Source: Candidatus Rifleibacteriota bacterium (GTDB lineage Bacteria; Muiribacteriota; Ozemobacteria; Ozemobacterales; Ozemobacteraceae). From it: a DNA stretch of 64,000 nucleotides. This document shows positions 1 to 10,900 of this stretch, piece after piece. Below the pieces are notes generated by a model. It was given only the letters and a program-made list of their open reading frames with translations. It was not told the origin of the DNA and did no database searches. The DNA lies in NCBI GenBank assembly GCA_024710355.1, contig JANJUX010000007.1, forward strand, positions 124,001-188,000. The letters run 5' to 3'. The stretch's first letter is position 1, and every line of letters begins with the position of its first letter. Position numbers and translations under genes: made by a program.

Positions 1-509
1 CGCCTTATCTGGCGGTTTCTGCCGGTATGTGGCGTCACCAGCAGCAGCGAATAGCGTGAAACCGGGTGCGGCCTCACCGCTACCGGCACTTCGGCTGTCG
101 CCAGGCGGCGGTATTCGGTAACTGCCTCGCGCGCCGGGTTGTCTTTGAGCCGGTCGGGGTCGGTTATTTTGTCCCATAAATCTTTAAGCGGGTAATCGAT
201 GATTTCGTGCTCTTTTGCCCAGCCTCTGACCATTGCCAGGTAGGTTTTTTTTACTTCGCGGCCGCTGAAAGATTCGGTCATCTGCCGCGCCAGTTCGCTC
301 GACAGAGAAAAGACTAGAATTCCTGAGGTTGGCTTGTCGAGACGATGTGCCGGGTAAACCCAGCGGCCGATCATGTCGCGCAGTTGCTTCATGGCGCTCT
401 CGGTCTCGTTTTTGTCAATGTAGCTGGGGTGAACGAGAAGCCCGGCCGGTTTGTTGATTATGACCAGACTGTCATCCTGAAAAATGATGTCACTGGGTTC
501 AAGATTCAC
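1..509 (-). CDS. truC: RluA-family pseudouridine synthase, TruC-like (3' end outside window)
   Basis: Partial gene; about 169 residues are visible and the C-terminus lies beyond the window edge. The family isomerises uridine to pseudouridine in RNA; TruC acts on U65 of tRNA. The visible part has the N-terminal NKPAGLLVHPS segment and the catalytic motif HRLDKPTSG with the invariant Asp at about residue 58. The order of motifs and the spacer following HRLD resemble TruC more than RluA/C/D, and there is no N-terminal S4 domain. The start is GTG at 509, chosen because it overlaps the stop of the upstream lactonase gene as GTGA, indicating translational coupling. Assignment to TruC rather than another RluA paralogue is inference. 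Confidence 0.8.
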   Translation of the reverse strand, partial: MNLEPSDIIFQDDSLVIINKPAGLLVHPSYIDKNETESAMKQLRDMIGRWVYPAHRLDKPTSGILVFSLSSELARQMTESFSGREVKKTYLAMVRGWAKEHEIIDYPLKDLWDKITDPDRLKDNPAREAVTEYRRLATAEVPVAVRPHPVSRYSLLLVTPHTGRNRQIR

Positions 510-1291
510 GTTAATTTCTCGCGTTCTTCGATAAGCCCTGCCAGGCGGTTGCCGGCGGCGGCCCGGTCAAGAATCCAGGTAACCCCTCTTTTCCGGGCGA
601 CCTGGGCGGCTGGGGCGGGGTTATCAGGGTTAAAAACGATCCCGTTGAGTATTTCACGTTTTGCTTCGCCATTGACGAGAAAAACGATTTCGCGGGCCTC
701 CAGAATTCGCCCCAGGGTAAGACTGAATCTTGGTTCTGGCTGCGAAAGCGTCTGAAATACCGCAAAGCCGTTCAATGAAGAACGGGTCAACCAGTCGGTA
801 TCAGGAAAAAGCGAAGCCGTGTGCCCGTCAGTGCCGATGCCGAGAATCAGCAGATCGATTGGCGCTGGCGGCTGCAGCGGGTCTGGCAACTGTCTGAGGC
901 GGTCGTGGTAATCCTGGCAGAGGCGATCCAGGGCCGCCGCACTCTGAGAGGCTGGCGGTTCGCTTACTATTACCGGAACAAAAGTATGCTGTGGCAGGTA
1001 ACCACCGCTCATCAGGCTCTCTTTAATGCCGCGCTGGTTGCTGCGCGGGTCGGAGGCCGGCACCAGTCTCTCGTCGGTCTGCATCCACCAGCAGCGGTTT
1101 CCGGCCCCATTGCTGCCGAGTCTGCGTGCGAGTTCCCTGTAGACCGGAAACGGTGTGCTGCCGCCCGAAAGGCTGATCAGGCAGGGCCTTCTGCCGAAAG
1201 ACGAGATTATCGCGGCAAGTCTGGCGGCTGCTGTTTCGGCGAAATATTCGGGCTTTTCTGCGAGCACGAACTGGTGAGTCAGGGGCAGCAT
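506..1291 (-). CDS. pgl: 6-phosphogluconolactonase
   Basis: Hydrolyses 6-phosphogluconolactone to 6-phosphogluconate, second step of the oxidative pentose phosphate pathway, cytosolic. The 261-residue product has the family motifs LSGGSTPFPVYREL, a TDERLVP segment followed by SNQRGIKESL, and GIGTDGHTASLFP, in the expected order, and the usual length. It overlaps the zwf stop by 13 bp and the downstream truC start by 4 bp, so the three genes are one coupled operon. Co-location with zwf supports the lactonase assignment over a glucosamine-6-phosphate deaminase, which shares the fold. Confidence 0.95.
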   Translation of the reverse strand: MLPLTHQFVLAEKPEYFAETAAARLAAIISSFGRRPCLISLSGGSTPFPVYRELARRLGSNGAGNRCWWMQTDERLVPASDPRSNQRGIKESLMSGGYLPQHTFVPVIVSEPPASQSAAALDRLCQDYHDRLRQLPDPLQPPAPIDLLILGIGTDGHTASLFPDTDWLTRSSLNGFAVFQTLSQPEPRFSLTLGRILEAREIVFLVNGEAKREILNGIVFNPDNPAPAAQVARKRGVTWILDRAAAGNRLAGLIEEREKLT

Positions 1292-2784
1292 TGGCCCTCC
1301 GACGGGCGCCAGCGGTGCCCATGCCTTTCAAGCAGTTCACAGGCCTCGCGCGGGCCATGGGTGCCGGCTGGGTAGGTGAACATCGGCTGTGCAAACTGCT
1401 GCCAGCCCTCGATGATCGGGTCAATGAATTTCCATGATTCTTCGATTTCGCTGTTACTCAAAAACAGGGCCGAATCACCCTGCAGTGAATCGAGAAGCAG
1501 TCTTTCGTAAGCGTCTGGCCGGTAATCGCCGAATTCGGTGTCATACGAAAATTTAAGACCGACGTTGCTGACCTGCATGCTCATTCCGGGCGGTTTGGTG
1601 TTCAAAAGCAGATTGATGCCCTCGTTCGGCTGAATTCTGATATAAAGCCGGTTCGACTCGATTTTGCCGGTCAGTGTCGGAAAAATAGAGTGGGGGACCG
1701 GCTTGAAATTGACGACGATCTCGGTAATATTGCGGTCGAGGCGTTTGCCGGCCCGCAGGTAGAAAGGCACGCCACCCCAGCGCCAGTTGTCGATGAACAC
1801 GCGGCAGGCAGCATAGGTTTCGGTTTTTGAAGAAGCTCTGACCCCTTCCTCTTCAAGGTAGCCCTTCGCCAGTTCGCCCTTGAGCATACCGTGCAGATAC
1901 TGGGCTCTGACCGTTTCCTGGGCAACTTCTTCGGGTTTGTATTTGCGCAGGGCCTTCAGTACCTTGTTCTTTTCGAGGTGCAGGTCACCCGGGCGGTGTG
2001 ACAGCGGCGGTTCCATCGCAACCATGCAGAGAACCTGCAGCAGGTGATTCTGCACCACGTCGCGCAGGATACCGGCCTGATCGAAATAACCGGCTCGGCC
2101 GCCAATGCCGATTTCTTCAGAAAACGAAATCTGAACGTTGCTGATGAAGCGGTGGTTCCAGACCGGTTCGAAAAACAGATTGGCGAAACGCATATACAGG
2201 ATGTTCTGCACCGCTTCTTTACCGAGATAATGATCGATGCGCAGAATCTGCTCTTCGGAAAAGGCTCCCAGCAGTCTGGCATTCAGTTCGCGTGCGGTTG
2301 CCAGATCGCTGCCAAACGGTTTTTCGACAAGAATACGCTCGGGGCAGTTATGGTCGATACGGGCATCAGAAAAGGCCTTGACCAGATCTATAAAGCTGTC
2401 CATGCTGGCGGGCGGAACCGCGAGATAGAACAGTCTAGCCGGCGCCGCCATTGGTTCTTCAGTCATCAGCCGTCGTCTGAAATCCTGCGCTTCGTTTTTC
2501 AGACCAGGATTGGCCCGCAAATAGCGGATTCTTGGCCGCAGTCTTTCGAAGCCCGAGGCAAAACGGGTGTCTTTTTTAAAATGGTCGGCCTCGCGGTTGA
2601 CGAAACTGTCAAGAAAGGCCGCTGTCGTCATGTCAGTACGGCCGGTGACAAAAACATGAAAATCATGTGGCAGCAGGCCGGCATCATTGAGGCGGCACAG
2701 CGCCGGTATCAGCTTACGGCCGGCCAGGTCACCGGTTCCGCCAAAAATTACAATCGAAGCCGCACAGAAAGGCTTTCCGTTCAT
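1279..2784 (-). CDS. zwf: Glucose-6-phosphate 1-dehydrogenase
   Basis: Oxidises glucose 6-phosphate to 6-phosphogluconolactone with reduction of NAD(P)+. The 501-residue length is normal. The nucleotide-binding loop GGTGDLAGRK is at about residues 15-24, and the active-site signature RIDHYLGKEAVQN is near residue 181, with the catalytic His in it. The downstream NPCG-type substrate contacts are replaced by the usual family blocks (for example FYLRAGKRLDRN near residue 345). First gene of zwf-pgl-truC. No 6-phosphogluconate dehydrogenase or Entner-Doudoroff gene is visible here, so the fate of 6-phosphogluconate cannot be told from this window. Confidence 0.97.
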   Translation of the reverse strand: MNGKPFCAASIVIFGGTGDLAGRKLIPALCRLNDAGLLPHDFHVFVTGRTDMTTAAFLDSFVNREADHFKKDTRFASGFERLRPRIRYLRANPGLKNEAQDFRRRLMTEEPMAAPARLFYLAVPPASMDSFIDLVKAFSDARIDHNCPERILVEKPFGSDLATARELNARLLGAFSEEQILRIDHYLGKEAVQNILYMRFANLFFEPVWNHRFISNVQISFSEEIGIGGRAGYFDQAGILRDVVQNHLLQVLCMVAMEPPLSHRPGDLHLEKNKVLKALRKYKPEEVAQETVRAQYLHGMLKGELAKGYLEEEGVRASSKTETYAACRVFIDNWRWGGVPFYLRAGKRLDRNITEIVVNFKPVPHSIFPTLTGKIESNRLYIRIQPNEGINLLLNTKPPGMSMQVSNVGLKFSYDTEFGDYRPDAYERLLLDSLQGDSALFLSNSEIEESWKFIDPIIEGWQQFAQPMFTYPAGTHGPREACELLERHGHRWRPSEGQCCP

Positions 2785-2841
2785 CGTATCGCTCCCGGTC
2801 TCAAATTTGCCCGCAAGGCGTTCTAATTATTTTTCAGGGCG

Positions 2842-3030
2842 TCAGCTGCGGGTCTGATCTTTTATGAAAGCATCGATACTGCGGTCATAGGTCTTTTCGC
2901 CTTCGCTCGAAAAAAAACAGCCCGGAATCTGCTTCATTTTGCGGTGATAAGCGACACAGTCGCAGCATTTCTGGCGTTTTGAGCATGAATAGGTACAGGC
3001 GCACGGGTTCTTGTTCGAACAGTCGGCCAT
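2842..3030 (-). CDS. Small cysteine-rich protein, DUF6485-like
   Basis: A 62-residue protein beginning MADCSNKNPCACTYSC with many cysteines (C-x4-C-A-C, CSKRQKCCDC, then PGCFF), consistent with binding a metal ion. It resembles small DUF6485 proteins of anaerobes, which have the same N-terminal Cys spacing and a YHxKxxxxPxC block; their function is unknown. I chose the ATG at 3030 rather than an upstream start at 3102, because GGAGGG lies 6-7 bases upstream of it and the longer N-terminus has no counterpart. It is divergent from the fibronectin-domain gene that begins at 3204. Confidence 0.75.
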   Translation of the reverse strand: MADCSNKNPCACTYSCSKRQKCCDCVAYHRKMKQIPGCFFSSEGEKTYDRSIDAFIKDQTRS

Positions 3031-3203
3031 AATAACCCTCCAAAAACTTTTTCGTTTTATTCTCAGTTCTCTTAGAATCTCAAAATTCCACCACCGTTGC
3101 AACCATTTGCTTTTTCTGCAGAAAGTGCTTGCCAGAAACCTTATTTCTTATAGATTTTCAGGCTCAGGCAGGGAAAGTTTTTCTGCTCAGGATTGAGGGG
3201 TTT

Positions 3204-4862
3204 ATGAGCCATCTGGTGAAGCTGATGATTCGAAAAATTCAGGAACCATTATTGCGGGGCGTTGTCTTCGTCATTGTTGCAGTTGTTGCCTTGTTCAGCC
3301 TGCTGGAAGCTGGCCTGAATGCCGGGCGCAACGAATACTTCAATCAGGCGCCGCGCATTTCCCACCTGAATTCAAGCTCCATGAAAGTCGAATGGAACCT
3401 TTACCCGCAGTTCAACAAGAGCACCCATTATCAGGTGCAGCTTAACAACGCTCTTTACGGCTTTTCAACCAAAGAAACCTCGAAAATTCTTTATAAACTG
3501 CAACCGGGCGGAACCTACCGGGTTGCCGTGGTCACCTACGACAAGGGCAGTGCCATCGGCGTTTCAAGCGCCACTACCGTCATGATGGGCCCGGCAGCCC
3601 CGGCCGGCATCTCGACTTACCAGATCGGTACCGACTCTGTCGGCCTGATCTGGCAGACTGTGCCGACTGCCACAAAATATCGTATCTATCAGGCGCCAGA
3701 TAAGCTCCTCCGCGAGGTTGACGCCCCCGAAACCAAAACTCTGATCAGCGGTCTGGTATCTGGCGCCCTGGTTACCTTCAGGCTTACGGCTGTCAACGCA
3801 ACGGGCGAATCTGCATTCAGCGATGATTTTAAAGTGCAGCTGCTGCCGGTTGGCCCGGTGGTCAGCATTGTCGAGAACCAGATCGGTTCCACCTGGTTCT
3901 CTATCCGCTGGAAACCGGTCGAACAGGCGATCAGCTACCGCATCATCGTTAACGATGAGGTCGTTGCCTCTGCCGCTGCCGATGTGAGCGAATACAAGGT
4001 CGAAGGCCTGCCGGCAGGCACCACAGTCAGCGTTAAAATGACCGCCGTTAACAGCAGTGGCGTTTCTGAAACTTCCGAGCCGATCATAATTCAGCTGGTG
4101 CCGGCTACGCCGGTTCTCGCGGTGGCGGCCGTTTCATCCTATTCATGCACCCTGAACTGGTCGGTGGCCAACGGCGCGACTTACTACAAGGTCTATCTCG
4201 ATAAAAGCTATGCCATAATGAACGTGCCGGCCACGATCAATACCGTGACCCTGACCGAACACATAACCGCCGGAACCACCGCAACCTATACCGTGGCCGC
4301 AGCCAACGGCACCGGTGAGTCAGGGCAGTCTAACGAAGTTGTCGTCAGCTTTACCACAAACTCAGCCTCGATCCGTGAGCCGGGCGATATGGGCGCGGTG
4401 CAGGCATCACTCTACCAGTTCAACGATCAGCAACTTCCCGAATCGATGCGGGGAAAACCGCTGGTCTGGGTCTACTTTCCTCCTGAACTGGTCGGGCCCG
4501 AGCTGGCTCTCGAGGTTTCGTTCTTCGAATCGCTGACACGCCTGTCTGAAATGTCAGAGGTAAGCTTCATCGGTGCCTTTACGCGAGAAACGGTGGAAAT
4601 AACCACCAAAGATGCGAAGAATGTTTCCTGGAAAAAGGCCCAGAAAGACGCCGATATCCGCATTCCCGGCTGCCTGCCGCTGGTGCGCTTTTACGGTCCC
4701 GAGGGCATTCTGCGCAATTCAATCCGCATTCCAATGGCAATTATCAGCCCCGACGAAGTTTATCGCGAACTTCCTGAAAGCGTCGAAAGAAGCACCGAAA
4801 TGCTCCAGCTATACCAGGAAAGCCAGGAACGTTTCGATTCTCTGCACGCGCCGGTCAAGTAA
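3204..4862 (+). CDS. Membrane-anchored fibronectin type III repeat protein
   Basis: About 552 residues from the ATG at 3204, preceded by GAGGGG. An earlier ATG at 3129 lacks a ribosome binding site and would bury the membrane anchor. Residues about 19-37 form one hydrophobic segment, then about four fibronectin type III-like beta-sandwich units follow, each with a W-x-V/P...Y-x-I/V core (for example RIYQAP and SYRIIVND) spaced about 90 residues apart. The last 130 residues (starting GKPLVWVYFPPE) are not FN3 and read like an alpha/beta domain, perhaps thioredoxin-like (inference). Likely displayed outside the cytoplasmic membrane and involved in adhesion or assembly; no catalytic motif is visible. 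Confidence 0.8.
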   Translation: MSHLVKLMIRKIQEPLLRGVVFVIVAVVALFSLLEAGLNAGRNEYFNQAPRISHLNSSSMKVEWNLYPQFNKSTHYQVQLNNALYGFSTKETSKILYKLQPGGTYRVAVVTYDKGSAIGVSSATTVMMGPAAPAGISTYQIGTDSVGLIWQTVPTATKYRIYQAPDKLLREVDAPETKTLISGLVSGALVTFRLTAVNATGESAFSDDFKVQLLPVGPVVSIVENQIGSTWFSIRWKPVEQAISYRIIVNDEVVASAAADVSEYKVEGLPAGTTVSVKMTAVNSSGVSETSEPIIIQLVPATPVLAVAAVSSYSCTLNWSVANGATYYKVYLDKSYAIMNVPATINTVTLTEHITAGTTATYTVAAANGTGESGQSNEVVVSFTTNSASIREPGDMGAVQASLYQFNDQQLPESMRGKPLVWVYFPPELVGPELALEVSFFESLTRLSEMSEVSFIGAFTRETVEITTKDAKNVSWKKAQKDADIRIPGCLPLVRFYGPEGILRNSIRIPMAIISPDEVYRELPESVERSTEMLQLYQESQERFDSLHAPVK

Positions 4863-4870
4863 TCCAATGA

Positions 4871-4903
4871 AAAATCAGGCGGCCGAAGGGGCCGCCTGAT
4901 TTT
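4871..4903. terminator. Bidirectional rho-independent terminator
   Basis: A perfect 14-bp inverted repeat (AAAATCAGGCGGCC and its complement) with a 5-base loop sits between the convergent FN3 and alpha-2-macroglobulin genes. A-rich and T-rich flanks on the two sides let it work in both directions. Confidence 0.85.
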
Positions 4904-4930
4904 GCACAATCACCCAGGTGGGGCAGGAAC

Positions 4931-7900
4931 TTATTTTTCGCTTACCTGCAGCACGAAGCTTTCTGAATGGCTGTTGAATTCGGGTGCATACATGCACTGA
5001 ATTTCGGCCATGCCGGTCTGGTAGATACCGGCATGCTGCACGCGCAGCTCATACTCGAAAACGTAGGTGCCCTTGGGCAGATAATCGATGTAGAAATGGG
5101 TCGCGGTATCTTTGGTCGCTTCGTAGTAAGCCAGACCATCCTGATACTTGTAGCGTGAAATGACGTTGGTCGGTTCCATGCCGGCGCCGCGCTGGTCTTT
5201 CATGTGAATGTATTCCATGTCGCGGTCGCTGCGCAGTTCGATTCTGACCACCACCAGGTCGCCCACTTTGAGAACGCCATCAACCGGCTTGATGGTCGGG
5301 CCGGCATCGGTATCACGTTTGACGAACAGCGTCTTTTTCAGCTTCAGATTGGTTTCGTGCGGCGTGATCTTGCTCATGTCTTCGAGATACTGCCAGTGAA
5401 CGGCGCCCCAGGCGACGCCCTGGTCTTCTTTGACCATCTCGATGTCGCCCATTTCTGGTTTGACTTCAGAACCGGCGTAAATCTTCTGATAATAGCCGGT
5501 GCCGGCTTCGACCTTTTCGGGCTTCACTTCATTGCCGCCAAGAACCACTTTGACCAGCTTGTCGGAGGCCAGCAGATTGGCGCCGCGCAGCAGCAGAGCA
5601 TAAACCGCGTCGGCAGTCGCCTTGGTCGTTTTCCAGTTCTGGGTCTGCTTCTGTTTCAGCAGCCAGACTTTGCAGTCTTCAACCGCCACGTCGTCTTTCG
5701 CGACTTCGGTCAGCATTTCGATCATGACCGCCTGCGTTTCGATCTCGGCGCGATACCACCAGAACGAAATCTCGTTTTCGCGCCAGAAGCGACCGAGTTC
5801 GGGGTCGGTGACGCTGCGTTCGAGTGCACTCTTGACGATCGCTGCAGGAATCTTGGTATCGCCGAATCTCTGCAGTGCGAGAGCCATGTGGCCCTGAGCC
5901 AGCCTTGAGCCGACATCGAGCCATTTGTTTCTGGCTTCGTCAAGGAAAAATTCTACCGCTTCCTTGCTGCCTGCCGGTATCGGTCGCTCTTTCAGGAAAA
6001 AGCTGCGGCCATACAGATACATCGCGTAGGTCGGGTTGATGTTGGTGCGCTTCTGATAACCCGGGTGTCTGATGATCTCGCGGTATTCCTTGTCGATCCA
6101 GCTGTCGAGATATTCAAGGGTGCGCAGGGCCATTTTTACGTCGATATCGACGCCGAGATGCCGCATGCGGCCAAAGCCGGTCATGATATAGAGAGTGATG
6201 TAAGAGTTCGGGTAACCGCCCGGGAACCAGGGGAAGCCGCCGTCAGAAAGCTGCATTTCGCCGAGCTTCTTCATTGCCCGGGTCATTTCGTTTTCGAGAC
6301 GGTTGGTATCGAACAGCACACCGATCTTGTGTTTCTGTTCAGTTTCGCTCTTGGCGTCGAGAACCCAGGGGGTTTCGAGCAGGGTCACGGCCTTGAGATG
6401 CTCGTTCTTTTCGAGGTTTGAATAGAGAGCCTTGCCACCGTTGGCTTCGTCGGCTTTCCAGGTGTCGAAAACCTTTTTGATTTTCGGATCTGAATTGGCG
6501 ATGAATGAGGCGAGATAGTTGGCATAGATGCGGTTGAAGATCTGTTCAGAACATTCGTGCGGGAATTCCATCAGATACGGAAGCGCCTGCACCGCATACC
6601 AGGCCGGGTTCGAGGTTACTTCAACCGTCAGGCCCTCATGCTTGAGGGTGTCGGACTGTTTCGATTCAACCAGCTTTTTGAAAGTGAATTTTTTGGTTTC
6701 TGGGCCTCTGATTGGCAGCGGCAGTGACTCGGTCACGAAAATGCGCCGTGACAGAATCGAAACCATGCCTTCTTCGCCGTCAGAAAGCGATTCGGTGGCA
6801 CCGACCACTTTGTATTTAACGATGCCGGGAGTTTCAGGAACGTTGAGTTCCCAGCCGAATGAACGGGATTCACCGGCCGGAACACTGAACTCAAGAGTGT
6901 CTTTGTCGAGCTTGAATTCGGCATTGCGATTCGCGTCGCTGACCGGGTCGAGCATGCTCAGGCGCAGTTTGCCTTTCTGTTCTTTGTCTGACATATTGGT
7001 GACTTTGGCGGTGAAACGCAGCTTGTCACCTTCACGCAGGAATCTTGGAGGATTCGGCTGCACCATCAGATCTTTCTGGGTGATGGTTTCGCCGGTGATG
7101 CTCCCGGCCTGCAGTTTATTGCCGTGGGCAAAGCCAAGGAACTTCCAGGTGGTAAGGGCTTCGGGCATCGTGAATTCGATTGAAACGACGCCGTCTTCGC
7201 CGGTAATCAGGTGCGGGTAGAAGAAAGCGGTTTCATTAAGATTGGCACGGGCCGAAACCTTGTCGAGGTCGACTTCAGGCGCCTTGTCGGCACCAGCGCC
7301 GGCACCGCCGCCGTTGGCAGCTTTAGCTGCTACCGGGCCGCCATCACGCTTTTCTTTCGATTCCATGGGGGCGGCAGACTGTGCCGATAAGCCTTCGCTG
7401 TCGGCAAAGCTGTCTGCCATCATGCTTTTTTCCATCATTGGTTCTTCCATGGCTCTACCGCCAGCCATTGGGGCGGCAGATGGCGCCGGCGGCATTGCTG
7501 ACAGGCGCATGCTCTTCGACCGGTGATGCATGTAATAACCGAAGAAATCATTCTGAATGTTGGTCGGCAGCTGCGGATAAGAGCGGTAGCCGATGCCCGG
7601 GTAGTGGTTCAGGTTGTTGGTCCAGACGTAGAGGCCGGTCAGCTGATTGGCAAAGCTGACATTGACGTAGTTCGAATCAGAATAGAAAACGGGGAAACCG
7701 CCCGGCCAGCTCTGGGCGGCAAAAGCGTCGAGGCTGGCGTCATACATGGCGGCGACCATTTCGATGGCGCCCTTTTCAGCTGCGGGGCCCGAAATTTCAA
7801 TTTTCCAGGTGTCTTTCTGGGCCGGCTGCATCTTCGAGGTCATGTGCGCGAACTTGAGCTTGAGCTCCTTGTTCGACCAGGCAACCGGAACATACTGCAC

Positions 7901-10900
7901 ATGGAAATACTCGCGGTTTTCCTTGATCTGCATGACTCTGACATTGAAGCCGCCGCGGTGTTCTTCGGTGATCGGCAGGCTGATCTGAACTTTTCCGGCG
8001 TTAAGATCGGTCCAGAAAGCTTTGACAAGTTTCTGTCGATGTTCGATTTCGATGTAGGCCGGGCCTTTGCCGTAACCGGTTGCCCAGAAAGCGGTAAAGG
8101 TGTCGCCGGGCTGCAGATTGCCGCTGGTTACCTTGAAGAAAAAGGGAATCTTCACGCCAAAACTGTCACTATCGTAGCTGGTGACAATGAAGTTGGCGAT
8201 AGCGTTGACTTCGTTGTTGTAACGGTCGCGGGTCTGGGCCTTGATACGGTAGGCACCTTCGGGCAGTTTCACTTCACAGGCAAAGTTGCCCTCGATCGAA
8301 GTATTGAAGCTCTGCTCGAAGACAACCTTGTCTTCTTCCCAGGTGCGGATCTCTGACTTGTCAGTTTTGGCAGCAAGAGTGCCCGAAAAATAATTCTTGC
8401 GGTGGGCGCGCTCAGGCTGCTTTAGAGAGTAGACCAGAAAACTGCCGGCGCCGGCGATGCCTTTGCCATCGAGAGTCGTGGTTCTGACGCTGACGTTGAA
8501 AGGTTTATCGGACTCGGTAACATCAGGAGCGGTTAGGCCGAGAGCCATGGCTGTGTAGCCGACTCGAACAATCTGACTGTCAGAGCGGGTTTCGCCGGTT
8601 CCATCGACGACATCGGCACTTACGGTGTAATGAAACACCGGTTCGGTGTCGCGTGGCACGCTGCGATCAGGCTTGGCGGTGAACTTGATCGAAAATTCGC
8701 CGTTGGTGTCGGTCGAAGTGGTGCCGTGGGCTATTTCCTGCGAACTGCCGGCATTGAAATACCACCAGCACCAGGGCGGGTAGCGAACTTCGCGCACAAC
8801 GCGGTATTTAACCTGGGCGTTGTCGATCTTGGCACCTGTGTAAGCTGTGGCGCGGCCGGTCAGCTGTACCAGCTGGTCGAGCTGATAGCTCTGGGTCGGT
8901 GTTTCGATTTCGACTTTGAATTTCGGGCGTTTGTATTCTTCAACCCTGATCTGGGCAGCGCCGCCGTAGGTCTGGCTGTAAATGCCGTAAGCCCCGGTCA
9001 GGCGGTCAGCCGGAGCGATGAAGGTTGTCGAGAAAGAGCCGAATTCGTTGGTTTTCAGCGTTTCTTTTTTGACTTCCTGACCGTTCGGATCGTTGAATAC
9101 GATCGTAACCGATGTGTTGTTTATGGTTTTGTATTCGTTGTTTCTGGTGTCGAAGCTGGCGGCAATACCCTTTACATACACGGTCTGACCGGGGCGGTAA
9201 ATAGCTCTGTCCGTGAAAAAGTAAACGTTGCTGCCACCATTGAAACCGTCGTAGCCGTAGGCGTAGAAGTCTGCGGTGCGATAAACCGTATGACCCTTGT
9301 GTTCGGCGATGAAGAAACCGCTGTCGCTCTGGGCTTCAAAAGAAGCCATGCCGTTTTTATCGGTACTGGCGGTAAGAACCTGCCGCCAGCCTTTGCGGTA
9401 TTCATGGGTGTAACCCTTGACCCGCACCGCTTCCATTGGTTCGCCTGAGACATTGTTGACGATAAATACTTCGTTTTTGGAGCCGCGCTTGCGCACGGCC
9501 ATGCCAAGTTTGCCGACGATAACCGGGGCAACCTGCAGGCAGTTGTTGCCCTGACTGAAGTCTTCTTTGACGCTGGCGGCGAGGTAATAGAGACCTGGTT
9601 TCATCTGCGGCATGTCGACGAAAGCCTCGCAGCCGGCGTATTCTTTGCCCGGGTCTAGGTCGGCATTCCAGCTCTGAACCGCCGGGCGGGCGATGATTTT
9701 TTCGTAGCGGTCCCAGTTGATGTTGTCAGGTGAGTAGTTGTCTACATCGAAAAGCTCGTCGGTGGCACGCTCGATCAGTCTGAAATAGACTTTCTCGATG
9801 TTTCTGAACGAAACCTTAACCTTGGCCGCTTCAGGCAGCATGACCCGTTCGGTTTCGATCTGAACGTCCTTGGTGAGAACCGTGGCAATAACGTTGCGGC
9901 AGATGCTTTCGCCATGCGTGCCCGGGTAAGTGTTGGCGCCTTTTTCGGCGTATTCAAGTGCCTTCACCATCTGGTTCTGGCTCAGGTATTCCTGGGCGAT
10001 GTAGCCGATGGCGGTGCCGGCATAGGGGTGGTCTTTGTTGGCGGCGGCGAATTTTTCGAGTTCTTTGATGTAGATTTCACTGAGATTGTCGCCGACCGCA
10101 ACCCGGCGTGCCCATGCCATCCGGATCAGATCGTTGTCAAGCAGGGCGTCGCGATTGTCTGCTTCAAGAGCCGATTTGAGCAGACGCTGCAGCAGAATGA
10201 CTGCGCGCAGGTTGCATGAATCCTTGTCGAGGCTGTCAGGCTGCCATTTCATGAAGGCATCGCGTTCACCCATAGCCGGGCTTGTCGCTTCTATCTCGAA
10301 AGCCCTGACCGGTTTGGCGGCACTCTGCGCGTCTGCCATATAAAAGTCGAGAGCTTCGTGGGCGAAGAAGTCGAAAAGGGTCGGGCGCAGAGTTTCGGGC
10401 TGATTGCCCTTTTCGAGAAAGCCGTCAAGCGTCGAGATCGGCAGCTTGCGCAGGCTTTCTTCTTCCTTGAGCACATTCTCGTAAAGATTGCCGATGTGGG
10501 TGAACAGTTTCGGCAGATCCCAGGTGGTGAAGTCTTTTTCGTTCAAACCTTCGGTGCGCGAACGGTTCATGAAGCGGTAGCTGTTGCGGTTATAAAAATG
10601 CCAGTACCATTTGGCGAGAATGATGTTCAGCAAAGGTTTGATGCTGGCATCGGCCTTCTCGATTTCCTGCTCGAGTCTGACAATTTTTTCCTGTGGCTGA
10701 TTACCCTGAATCGTGCCTTCCTGCACGATTCTTTCGCACAGTGCTCTGACTGCGTCAACCATGTGACCTTCCTTTATTGCCGATTCATAGATGGGGGTGA
10801 GGTGTTCGATCGCAGTCTGTGGCAGACCCTGCGATTTGGCTTCCTCTACCTTCTGCCAGAGTTCGCTGCGGCTCTGGGCAAAGCCAGGGCAGGCTGCAAA

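Noticed and set aside
2044..2826. 260-codon plus-strand ORF opposite zwf
   Set aside because: Antisense shadow of zwf; no start signal.
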